A stretch of DNA of 64,000 nucleotides from assembly GCA_949358305.1 (NCBI GenBank), contig OX442319.1:14446001-14510000 (forward strand). Direction: 5' to 3'. Position numbers and translations under genes: made by a program. The notes under the pieces are model-generated. The model was given only the letters and a program-made list of their open reading frames with translations. It was not told where the DNA came from and made no database searches. This document shows, piece by piece, positions 52,501-61,474 of this stretch. Every line of letters starts with the position of its first letter. Position 1 is the first letter of the stretch. The stretch is from Strigamia acuminata. Its lineage: Eukaryota; Arthropoda; Chilopoda; Geophilomorpha; Linotaeniidae.

Positions 52501-53847
52501 CAGGGTTTTCTGTTGTTTTAAAAAAAATAATCTGCTATATTTTGTTAACATTATTAATCATATTTCAAATCACTGATTTCTTTATAAAAGATTATCAATT
52601 TTTGTTTAAAGATCGGTTCATATTTTTCACCCCCAGCGCTTATTCGTACCGTGTTTAATTTTAGAAAACCTGTTTTTTGATTAGTAATACCGTATTACCC
52701 CGCTTATTGCCACATGTCGGTATAGTGCGAGTATTACCGGCATGCCGATAAACCCCGTTTTTAACGGCATGCCGATGTAAGTGGATACAATTTATTTTTT
52801 AATTTTGAGCCTAAATCATGTTTAAAACACATATTTAGATGTCCAAAATGTAGGAAATGGTCTAAATTTCTATAAAAAAACAGATTTTTCACTTATACCG
52901 GCATGTTTCGCTCTATACTGGCATGCCTGTGTAGACCTTTTTGGCTCCATTTGAAAACAGTCATAAACCCATGACCAACGGCATGTGGCAATAAGCGGGG
53001 TAATACGATATTTAAACCCAAACAGCAACAAAATACTTGAAAACAAGGAAGACGAAAGAAAAATTACTTTAGGGAAAGCTGTAGAAGCATTTCGCCGACC
53101 AAGCCGATGGTTTTCGTCGTTACACGACTCCCCTCGGGATTTGTGACTATCGGCATCAACATCTAAACCGCATGATCTCTCTCCGACATTGTCCAGCAAA
53201 TTAATATTGTCCGGGCTGCATTTCATCTTCCTCGTGGCATTCAACTCAGTCTGAGTATTACAAATGTACATTTGTCCGTCTGGTGCCTTAACTATGCTGT
53301 CAAAAACGTCCCTGAGTGCCACTTTACAGTCGAGCAGTTTCACTATTTCGGAAGAACTATTTACATTGTCGTTGTTGTTGACGACCTCAATTCCATTCAC
53401 AGAATTAGATGAGGAAGCGAGACTTTTCGGTTTGACGATCACGTCTTCGCCTTCGTCGTCGCTGCACAAGTCGATGACGACATTGCCGTCGATGATGATC
53501 TCCTTGCCGAGAGAAGCCGAGGAAGCAGCATTCTTTTGTTTCTTAAACATTTGCGTAATGTCCAATTGTTTCATTGGTTGTTGATGTGGAAGTTGTTTAC
53601 ACATTGAGTTGTAGATTAATTGTTTGGAGGGTTTTGGTTGTTCTTTACACTTTGAGTTGTTCACTGTTTGGGAGTTTGCTAGTTTGGACAGAGGATTCTG
53701 AGTTGTTTGTTTCAAATCCACTTTAACCCGTTGCAATATCACTCGGCATGGTTTGCAAAGCCGTTTAAGCATTCGAGATGATTTGTTCAGACCTAAAAAA
53801 CATTTCAAACGTGTTAGTTTATGCTCTTTTTTGGCTGCCAGTTCCAT
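46544..53847 (-). CDS. unrecognised protein with SUMO-interacting motif and zinc-finger-like C terminus
   Basis: Two minus-strand exons joined by inference: 53847-53068 (260 codons, donor AAA|GTAATT) and 46843-46544 (99 codons plus stop, acceptor TGTTTTAG). Both are phase 0, so they can join into 359 residues. Exon 1 has VVIDLCSDDEGEDV (about 123-136), a textbook SUMO-interacting motif followed by acids, and QLDITQMF (94-101), which partly resembles a PCNA-interacting box. The rest is Ser/Asn-rich and probably disordered. The last exon has CHMC then HVSFYH, a C-x2-C-x17-H-x4-H arrangement. An alternative acceptor in exon 1 (TTTTTTAG before 53792, with CTAAC upstream) would drop the first 18 codons and imply another 5' exon. 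A nuclear role is inferred from the motifs only. The 6.2-kb intron is full of transposons. Confidence 0.45.
47873..48603. mobile_element. 731-bp insertion flanked by a 9-bp direct repeat
   Basis: AAGCAGAAG occurs at 47864-47872 and again at 48604-48612, splitting an arm that is continuous in the inverted copy at 51.39 kb. The precise 9-bp duplication marks an insertion. No clear terminal repeats or transposase, so the class is unknown (MULE-type elements make 9-bp duplications). Confidence 0.65.
48920..49072. mobile_element. 153-bp TA-flanked MITE (CCGTA family)
   Basis: Left CCGTACTGCCTCGATTTAACG, mirrored on the right by CGCTAAATCGAGGCAGTACGG. TA at 48918-48919 and 49073-49074. Nested in the MULE. 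Confidence 0.8.
49774..50036. mobile_element. hAT MITE with perfect 8-bp target duplication
   Basis: Ends CAGTGTTGGGCACGG and GCGCCCAACACTG. TACGTACA is duplicated exactly at 49766-49773 and 50037-50044. 263 bp, many GGTACCGCGG-like palindromes inside, no transposase. The insertion splits the MULE reading frame. Confidence 0.92.
50564..51254 (-). pseudogene. Tc1/mariner transposase remnant
   Basis: Two open fragments on the minus strand. 51254-51030 has a helix-turn-helix-like segment (KTLAEIADHFQVPKSCV). 50860-50564 has the DDE catalytic region (FGVMVWGCMA, IFQQDGASCHT, NSPDLNPIEN). They are separated by frame breaks, so the enzyme is dead. This is the source family for the surrounding inverted arms. 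Confidence 0.85.
51569..51931. mobile_element. hAT MITE with 8-bp duplication (7/8 match)
   Basis: Ends TAGACTTTGACCGATATCG and CGATACCGGTCAAAGTCTA. Flanks AACTAAAC (51561-51568) and CACTAAAC (51932-51939). 363 bp with repeated CCGATAT motifs. It sits in the right arm of the outer element. Confidence 0.85.
51988..52167. mobile_element. pogo/Tigger-like MITE
   Basis: Left CAGAGCGTCGATTACTAACG and right end (reverse complement) CAGTAGAGTGTCGATTATCC next to TA. Nested in the right arm of the outer element. Confidence 0.55.
52690..53008. mobile_element. 319-bp TA-flanked MITE (CCGTA family)
   Basis: Left CCGTATTACCCCGCTTATTG and right CAATAAGCGGGGTAATACGA, with GGCATGCCG palindromes inside. TA flanks both ends. 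It begins 60 bp inside the intron of the 53.8 kb gene, and an open frame running out of that exon ends in this MITE. Confidence 0.8.
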
Positions 53848-53849
53848 TT

Positions 53850-54080
53850 AGGCATGTTCACACACGTGGACATGATCTGTAGCAATTTTGCCTTGTGGTT
53901 GTCGTGTAATGGCCGAAAAGACACAAAATTGACATCATTTTTGTAAAGTAGTACATTTATTAAATTAAAAATAATATTTTAAAACAATAAAATTTTTTAA
54001 ATATTAATTTTAATTATAATGTTTAATGTAAATGTACTACGGGAATCCTTTCTACCAAGAGTATTTTCGACCGGATGATT
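53850..54080. other. upstream region of the 53.8 kb gene
   Basis: AT-rich, possible promoter for the minus-strand gene ending at 53847. No motif identified. Confidence 0.3.
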
Positions 54081-54086
54081 TAAGAC

Positions 54087-54495
54087 TATACTCTGGCAGA
54101 GTATAAGAGTGCGCTAATTTTTCATTGGTCCAGCCATTTCACTAGTGTAGTGATACCAAAAAATAGATCAAAACACTGGCTGACATTTTGAATACTTTCC
54201 AGGCAAAACAACCAATAAAAAAAATTCAAAAATTGCTTGCTTTCCTGACAAAGCAACCAATAAGCTGAACCAACCGAACAAACATGTACTTTGACAGCAT
54301 AAAACATTATTTTTTGAATTGAATAAACATTTACCATAAAAAAAATAATAAACTTACATCATTTCAAACAATAAAATAATCATACAAATTAAAAATGGAA
54401 CAAGACTACTTTTCCTGGTGAAAGTACACAGCCCACAGTTAGGAGTAATCAAGCTGGGTAGGAAATAGTGCAATCCTATACTCTGCCAGAGTATA
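54087..54495. mobile_element. TATACTC-family MITE with palindromic ends
   Basis: Each end is itself a palindrome: TATACTCTGGCAGAGTATA at the left and TATACTCTGCCAGAGTATA at the right. The outer inverted repeat is therefore also locally self-complementary. No transposase. Confidence 0.7.
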
Positions 54496-54666
54496 GTAAT
54501 TTTTTCGACCAGGAATCCTCTCAACATGGATTCCTTTCTACCATGATTATTTTCGACCAAGAATCTTTGCACCAGAATTCCTTTCGACCTAGTCAAAATG
54601 ACCCTGGATCGAAAATTACGATATTCTATTTTGTGCATAAAAAGCTGTGTTTGTTAAATTAAACAA

Positions 54667-54933
54667 AGTTGCTACGTTCACGTCCGACGCGCTGTGATCG
54701 GTTGAGAGATGCATTGAACTACATTGATGAAAATACTCAGTTCAGTCTACTTTGCTAAAAATGGATACTGTTAAGTCTGGGGGGGGAAGAGAAAGAAAAA
54801 AAAAGCTAAAACCTCGATAACATCGAATGTGAGAAAACTTATGTCGAGGAAACGAACAACATCAATTGATCTCAACCAGTCACAGCACATCATGAAAACA
54901 ACACGTTCACGTCTGACATGAACGTAGCCACTG
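54667..54933. mobile_element. GTGGCTACG-family MITE
   Basis: Left GTTGCTACGTTCACGTCC and right (reverse complement) CAGTGGCTACGTTCATGTC. Internal inverted segments include GTGATNGGTTGAGA/TCTCAACCAGTCAC. Related copies at 57.0, 59.8 and 61.0 kb. Confidence 0.7.
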
Positions 54934-55079
54934 CGTAAATTAAAAGACTGTCATTAATGGATTGGAAAACTTGACCAATAGATGAGTTTGTGTTTAATTC
55001 GGTTTTGCGGACAACAGGCTCATTTTCAACTTGGTCAAAAGGAATCCTGGTTGAAAATATTATCAGTAAAAAATAATCC

Positions 55080-55479
55080 TATACTCTGTTCCGATACAAC
55101 GTTGTCCTATTTTTCAATTGGTTGAGCCGGATTACGCCTAACTGTGGACTCTGCTCTACTACGCGGAAAAGTAGTTCTGTTCCATTTTCAATGAACGTCA
55201 GTGTAAAAAGTGATTAGAATGATGGATTTTATTTATTGGATTTATTTGGTAATAAAATATTTATTTCATTTGCTAAAATAAGCTTTTTTTCCCTTTTAAT
55301 CAATCAAACAATGTTAGCCTAGTTTGTTGGTATCTTTTGGCAGGTAAACAAAGGTTTAGTTTTTTATTGGTTGTTTTGCCTAGTTAGTTAACAATTCTCG
55401 TGTTATGGACTACTTTTTTCTGCCACTACACCAGTGATACAGCTTGAATTAGGACAACGTTTTATCGGAACAGAGTATA
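55080..55479. mobile_element. TATACTC-family MITE flanked by a 26-bp direct repeat
   Basis: Ends TATACTCTGTTCCGATA and (reverse complement) TATACTCTGTTCCGATAAAA, both followed by CAACGTTGTCCTA/AACGTTGTCCTAAT. Flanked by identical 26-bp copies of a sequence starting TGAAAATATTATCAG at 55052-55077 and 55482-55507. Confidence 0.75.
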
Positions 55480-55996
55480 GATGAAAATATTATCAGTAAA
55501 AAATAATTCGACTCAAAAATATCTGGTAAGATTGAATCTGAAATCCTGATCGAAAGAAAGGCCATTTCTCAAGTTGAAAATAATCTAGGTCGAAAGTATT
55601 CCTACCTAATGTACAGTCTTGTTAAAAAAAACTGAACCCTCAGTCTATGCTGGCAATTTAAATTGTGAGTAATTTCATGTTTTGCCACTAGATTTAACAC
55701 CACACATCAACAGGTGATAATACAAGTATTCCAGTTTTTTTGAACCAATGTAAATGCATAGATGTCAGTTCTTCATTATTTGCTGCAGATATCTGTTTTA
55801 GGTTCACTTCTTCTTCATGGTCATTTCTTCAACACCACTTCTTGAACAGGTGGTTTCTCAGACAAGATTTTTTCGAAGAAACGACCCATTCAAGAACTGA
55901 TCATCTGAGAAATAACCCGTAATTTCCAACTTTAAAAAAAATTCTATTACAGGCCAAACCTGACTAATACAAACAGGTCGGAAAAAGATTCGTTCC

Positions 55997-56154
55997 TATA
56001 CTCAAACCACCACAACATTGTCCTAACTCCTATTGGCCAAGCCGATTTACGCCTAACTGGGGACTGTGCTCTGGGCTGCTTTTTTGTGCCACTTCACCAG
56101 TGAGATGGCTCAACCAATAGGAGTTAGGACAACATTGTGGTGGTTTTGAGTATA
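55997..56154. mobile_element. 158-bp TATACTC-family MITE
   Basis: Ends TATACTCAAACCACCACAAC and (reverse complement) TATACTCAAAACCACCACAA. The inverted match continues through TTGTCCTAACTCCTATTGG. Compact, hairpin-like copy of the family at 55.08 kb. Confidence 0.8.
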
Positions 56155-56524
56155 ACATGATTTCCCTATAAAGTAATTTCTAAGAATAATAATTTAGCAC
56201 TACATGTGTACACCAATCCATGTAAAAACTGTGCACGGTCATCATACATGCACCCTAAATACCCAGTTCAATAGTTGCATTCAAATTATCTGCTTCAACA
56301 GTTTTTGCTGTTTCTATAAACCAAATGGGCAACAAAAGCAGCCAAAACCCATTATCAAAAACTGCAAAAACAAAAACAACACTGGGTTGTTTTTGAAATG
56401 GTGTATGCCAATTTTGGTTTTTACAACCGTTTTACAAACATTAGATTGAGGGATCAGACTTTCAAGTGATAAATACTTTCAGGCAAAGCATTCACCTCCC
56501 AAAATGGGAGTAAATGATATATTG

Positions 56525-56811
56525 CAGGGTTTCCCAAACGGTGAGGCGCGCCTCACTGGTGGGGCGCACCCATCATACATGCCTAAATAAAACAAGCTTA
56601 ATTTGCAAATTTTTGTAAATTTTTAAGCAAAATTATATAAAATTATATAAAAAATTATATAAAGTTTTATGCAAAATTATATAAAAATTTCTTTTTTTCT
56701 TTTTAGTAGTATATTTTTTAAAAATTTAATGCACTGGTAGATGAAGTGGGGCGCAGAAGATCGCCTTGCTTAAAAAGTGGGGCGCGATGCTAAAAAGTTT
56801 GGGAACCCCTG
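56525..56811. mobile_element. hAT MITE with perfect 8-bp target duplication
   Basis: Ends CAGGGTTTCCCAAACGG and TTTGGGAACCCCTG, the classic hAT-type CAGGGGTTCCCAAAC terminus. ATATATTG is duplicated exactly at 56517-56524 and 56812-56819. 287 bp. Confidence 0.93.
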
Positions 56812-57028
56812 ATATATTGTGTTCAAATAAGGGAGCCACAATCACAATTCCTCAGTTGAAAAGAAATCTAGTAAATAAAACAATTTAAAAAAACAAAATT
56901 TACAGCTTTGAAGGCCATTAAACAATCTATAAACTGAGACTGGTTTCAGAATTTATCAGAACCTTTTTAACATCGAAAAAAGCAGCATTAGAGTCAGGTC
57001 GGAGATTTGGCATCCATTATAGTTTTCA

Positions 57029-57612
57029 CAGTGGCTACGTTCACGTTAGGCATGAGAACGGGACCAGGATAGTCCCGGTCCCGTACGGGATTCGGGACGG
57101 GACGGGACCAGAAAATTCAGGACATGGGACGGATCGGGACTGGCGGACTTTCATAAAAATAAAAATAAACATAAAGAAACTTAAAAAACATAAAAATTCA
57201 TAAAAAAAAAACATAAAAAAACATAAAAAAAACATAAAAATTTAGGGACATTTGACGGGATTCGGGACTGGTTGGGACCAAAATATTTGAAATTTTCGGG
57301 ATTCGGGACGGTTCGGGACCCGAAAAATTGAAATTTCCGGGATTCGGGACGGGTCGAGACCGGGACTCGGGACGAGACCAGAAAATTGGTCCCGTTCTCA
57401 TGCCTAGTTCACGTCCAACGTGAATGTATTATTTTCAAGGCGCACTGTGATTGGCTGAGAGCTATCAAACCGACAGCGTAAGTTTTCTCAAATCGATGTA
57501 TCTGTATTTAGCAAATTTGACAGAACTGGGTTTTTCGTCAATGCAATTCTCAACCAATCACAGCGCGCCTTGAAAATAATACATTCACGTCGGACGTGAA
57601 CGTAGCCACTGC
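57029..57612. mobile_element. GTGGCTACG-family MITE carrying a nested hAT
   Basis: Left CAGTGGCTACGTTCACGT and right ACGTGAACGTAGCCACTG. After removing the 360-bp hAT insertion, the left arm reads on into CCAACGTGAATGTATTATTT, mirroring the right arm. The inner repeat TTCACGTC/GACGTGAA makes the ends self-complementary as well as mutually inverted. Confidence 0.8.
57047..57406. mobile_element. 360-bp hAT MITE with perfect 8-bp target duplication
   Basis: Ends TAGGCATGAGAACGGGACCA and (reverse complement) TAGGCATGAGAACGGGACCA, identical over 20 bp. GTTCACGT is duplicated exactly at 57039-57046 and 57407-57414. The core is made of GGGATTCGGGAC-like repeats. Near-identical ends suggest a young insertion. 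Confidence 0.94.
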
Positions 57613-57895
57613 GTATAGTTTTAGTGGCATACAGGTGGCGCTAGCAACACCGGAAGTTGAAACCAACACACAAACCAACAAACATTCATGTCAAGTTAAA
57701 TAAAAGCCTTTAAAAATGCATTTTTTAGACAAATTGTTTTTTTTTTTAGTAAAAAAAATGCATTTTTAGACTGATGTACTAATTTTTAGATATAATTGCA
57801 ATTCTTAGACAAAAAAAATGCAATTTTTAGACATAAAAGTGCAATGTTTGTGAAAATGCAACTTGTGGACAGGAATTGTGCACAATTCATATTAC

Positions 57896-60800
57896 CCGAA
57901 GCAATCGTCTTGACCCTCTCCTTCCTCTGCTTGCTATTAAAACAATACGTGTGGTTATTGCACTTTTTAGATCGTTTATCAACCGTATATGTGATGGGAT
58001 ATTCTATCTGTGCACGTGTCCTCAACTGAGGCATTCTCCCGTTGTTGTCGATCCCATCGAAGTAGCGCTCTTGCTTCATTTCAGCCATCACAGCCGCGTT
58101 GTTGTTCAGTGTAGTGCTGGCGTTAAGTTGGTGCATAAGTAGCTGGCCCAGTCTGGAGCTAAAATCCACATCGGCTAAATTGCGCATCGTGATTTGCGAC
58201 ATTCCCCTGCAGATTTGAGATCGAATCGGAGATCGAGTTAGGCTCGTTTCGGTCAGCAAGGGCGTGTTTTCGTCCGGTTGGCTCACCGTGAGGCCAAGGC
58301 GGGCAAAAAATGTTTTCTGAATCAATAATAATATACAATAAATTATTTAGAAATACATTTATAACTTTATAAATACAAATTAATAATTCGTGATTTTAAA
58401 TGAATAATTGTTCCATATTACCCGGTTTTGGGGGGCCGGGACTAAAATGCGAGTTTGACCAGTTCTGGGGATCTGATTGGCTGGATCAATAAAAATCGAA
58501 TCCTGCTGCACTGCCAGAAAATTCTGGCACAATTATCCGGCACTCTGGTCGAATTCACCATTTTAGGACATGCCCTCCAAAGCAGGCTAATACTAATACG
58601 GAATGCTGCTTTTCAAAGCAAGAAATGACATAACTTCAATGAGAAAAAACTACAAATAACTGATCACATGATCCTTCTCACTGTACTTCCACTACTTTGA
58701 GTGGATTCGAATTTGTAAACAATATCTGCTGCATCGTGCACATGTCTACGTGGAATGGGCTCAATGGTGATTCCTAGTTAAATGAAATGTTTAATTTAAA
58801 GGTCAAGTGTACGAGTGGGATTTTTACTTTGTCTGAAAGCCCATAATAAAAAATCAATAATAAAAATTAAATTGTTGCGCGATTGATGGGAGTATGACTC
58901 GTCAGTTCTAAAATTCATTTGACCTGGATCCAGTTCTTAGATCTGGGTGGATCCAAGGTGTCTGACCTCAATTAATCCATTGTTCTCAAATGACAAAATT
59001 GATTGGAAATCCTTTAAAAAATGACTTCATCCTAGTTGCTGTTCTCTTTCCATGTTTATATGTACTCACTTATCTAGATAAGTAAAAATGCAAAATTTAC
59101 TTTTCTGGAAAACTGATCATGTAAACAAATCAGTTTTCCAGAAAAGTCAATCTTATCTGGAAAACTAAAATCCACTTGTTTGAGATAGATTTTGGGTGTT
59201 ATGCGCATTGCCATTTGCAATGTAAACACCCACTCATTACTTATCTAGAAAAGCTGATGTCACAACAACGCTGATTCTTTGTTTTCCAGAAAAGTAAATT
59301 TCGCATTTTCACCTATCTAGATACCGTACCGCCCCGTTTAAACGCCCGGGCGTTAAATTTCTTTTTTCCAGCCGCTTCCCCGGCGCTAATTTGAACCCGG
59401 CGCCGATTTTTCACAAAAAATGGCGATTTTTCGGCAAAAATCACTGATTTCTTACAAAAAATCGGTGATTTTTGGGGACCCGGCGCTTCTTCGGGGCCGG
59501 CGCTAATTCAGTGAACCGCCAATGACTGCCCGGCGGTAAAACAAGGCCGGCGCTTTATTGAACCCGGGCGTTTAAACGGGGCGATACGGGAAGTGAGTAC
59601 ATGTAAACATGGTAATTGTCACATAAAAAAACCATTTTTGAACTATCACGAAAAATTTAAAAAAATTGCGATTCGAATTTTGAATAGACAATCAGTCTGC
59701 ACATGTGCATGACTGTCTGATTTGACGCAGAGCAAGAAGTCTGCGACCATCATGCATTGCTTTTGATTATAAAATACGAAGTGGCTACGTTCATGTCCGA
59801 CGTGAACGTATTATTTTCATGACTCGCTGTGATTGGCTGAGACCCATTGATGTCAATTCGTTTCCTTGACGTAAGTTTTCTTAAATTCGATGATCTCGAG
59901 GTTTTAGCATCTCTTTTCTCTTGACCCCCCATGACCCCCCCAGACCTAACCTTATCCGTTTTTAGCAAAGTCGACGAAATGAGAATTTTCATCAATGTAT
60001 TTCAATGCATCTCTCAACCAATCACAGTGCATCACGAAAATAATACGTTCACGTCGGACATGAACGTAGCCACTTCGTATAAAATAATTACTACAACAAT
60101 TTAATTTTTTTCTCGATGATTATTGGTTTTTTATTACGAGCTTTCAAAAAATGTAAAAATCCCACTCAGTGCACTTGACCTTTAAAATTACAGTTTCAAA
60201 ATTTAATTTGAATACAGTAACAAAATATATAATCCCCAGTAGCACGGATGATCGATTTAACATCGCATCTATGTAGATACGTTATTAAACATTGCATCTA
60301 TCTAGAGGCGATGTTAAATCGTTCATTGTGTTACTTGGGATATGTCAATATGAGGCTAACGGCCCTCCTGCACTAAGTGGTCGTTTTAAGATTTTGAGAA
60401 AAGTAGGATGGCCCTCATAGGTCACACACGGCTTTTCAAAATTTTATAAATTTTTTTAAAATAATTTTTAAGCTTATTGTGCCATTCATACAGTAGAGCA
60501 TCAATTATCCGAACTAATCAGAGACACGAGTGTTCATAAAACCAATTTGTCCTGATTTATATGTATATTGTGTAAACTAAAAAATCGACTAAAAAATTGA
60601 TAAAAAAAAACCAAACTTCGCTGTTCGTATGACTGACGTTTGCACAATTGACGCTCTAACTCTAATGTAGCTGATTGAAATAATGGAAATTAAAATCATC
60701 TTTACTTGCAAGACCGAGTACGAGACCCAATAACTACACAACAAATAGGCTCAAGAACAAGCTTTAGGTGCGTTCAATTTGTGAAAGGAAAGACGAATCT

Positions 60801-61470
60801 TTCATTTTCTTCCTTTTAAAGGCAGGAAATGAGGTAAAAACAAGTCATCGATTTTAAAAGGAAACTGGCAATCGAGTCACGTTAAAAATGTTCCGCAAAA
60901 ACAAACGTTTTCTTCATGAAAACGAAAATCTTGCATATTTCATCTACCAATATGATGCATGCCACTAACTGAAAATGCAAAAGGAAGAAAAATAACCAGA
61001 TTGCTACCTTTTGTAAAGTGGCTATGTTCATGAGGAACGTATTGTTGGTTGCTAAGGTTAGGTTTGGGAGGGGTCAAGGGGGGCATAGCCCCCCCCCCCC
61101 TTCAAGAAAAAAAGATGATAAAACTTTGTAAACATGGTTTTGAGAAAATGTACGACATCAATAGATCTCAACCAATCACAGCAAATGTGGCCACTGCCGA
61201 AATTTTAATTTTTATTCTAAAAATTAAATTAAATTAAATTAAAATTTTAAAGATAAATCTGGAATTTTTCTTCAATTCCCCCCACTTTTGGTTCAAGCTA
61301 AACCAACTTCGCCTCACCTGATCAACTGAACTTCTGCTTTTCTCACAAGCGGCCGCTTCACTTCGATTCGGAGTTGCATTGCGAACCATAAATCTATAAA
61401 TTTCGGAAGACCTGAAACACGAAGCAAGCTTCTTGAGAAACTTTCCAAGACCAAACACGGAGAACGACAT
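57896..61470 (-). CDS. unrecognised protein, 5' exons only
   Basis: Exon 61470-61318 (51 codons, MSFSVFGLGKFLKKLASCFR ... SSVDQ) ends at a strong donor CAG|GTGAGG. Exon 58316-57896 (after TTGATTCAG, KTFFARLGLTVSQ ..., donor TCGG|GTAATA) begins in the same phase 0, giving about 191 residues. ENTPLL matches the acidic dileucine sorting signal of endolysosomal membrane proteins, and RKERVKT is a basic patch, but no domain is recognised. Unspliced, the second exon runs to a stop at 57786 through a hydrophobic stretch. Later exons were not found. The 3-kb intron between the two exons carries at least four MITEs. The joining is an inference from phase and order. Confidence 0.35.
59050..59612. mobile_element. 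MITE with a CCGTA-family MITE inserted in its right arm
   Basis: Left CCATGTTTATATGTACTCAC and right (reverse complement) CCATGTTTACATGTACTCAC. Inner inverted match TTTACTTTTCTGGAAAAC. The right arm is split at TATCTAGA by the element at 59334-59589. Confidence 0.75.
59334..59589. mobile_element. 256-bp CCGTA-family MITE
   Basis: Left CCGTACCGCCCCGTTTAAACG and right CGTTTAAACGGGGCGATACGG, GC-rich with repeated GGCGC motifs. A TA precedes the left end (59332-59333). Confidence 0.8.
59780..60074. mobile_element. GTGGCTACG-family MITE
   Basis: Left AGTGGCTACGTTCATGTCC and right ATGAACGTAGCCACT. Also CGAAGTGGC on the left is mirrored by GCCACTTCG on the right. Internal TGTGATTGGCTGAGA / TCTCAACCAATCACA. 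Confidence 0.8.
60491..60667. mobile_element. pogo/Tigger-like MITE
   Basis: Left CAGTAGAGCATCAATTATCC after a TA. The right end, in reverse complement, begins CATTAGAGTTAGAGCGTC. A/T-rich core with AAAAAATCGACTAAAAAATTGA. Confidence 0.6.
61017..61195. mobile_element. short, eroded GTGGCTACG-family MITE
   Basis: Left AGTGGCTATGTTCATG, right GCAAATGTGGCCACT, with the internal TCTCAACCAATCACAGC shared by the copies at 57.0 and 59.8 kb. It retains an internal GGGGTCAAGGGGGG block like the 59.8-kb copy (in opposite orientation). Confidence 0.6.
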
Positions 61471-61474
61471 TACC

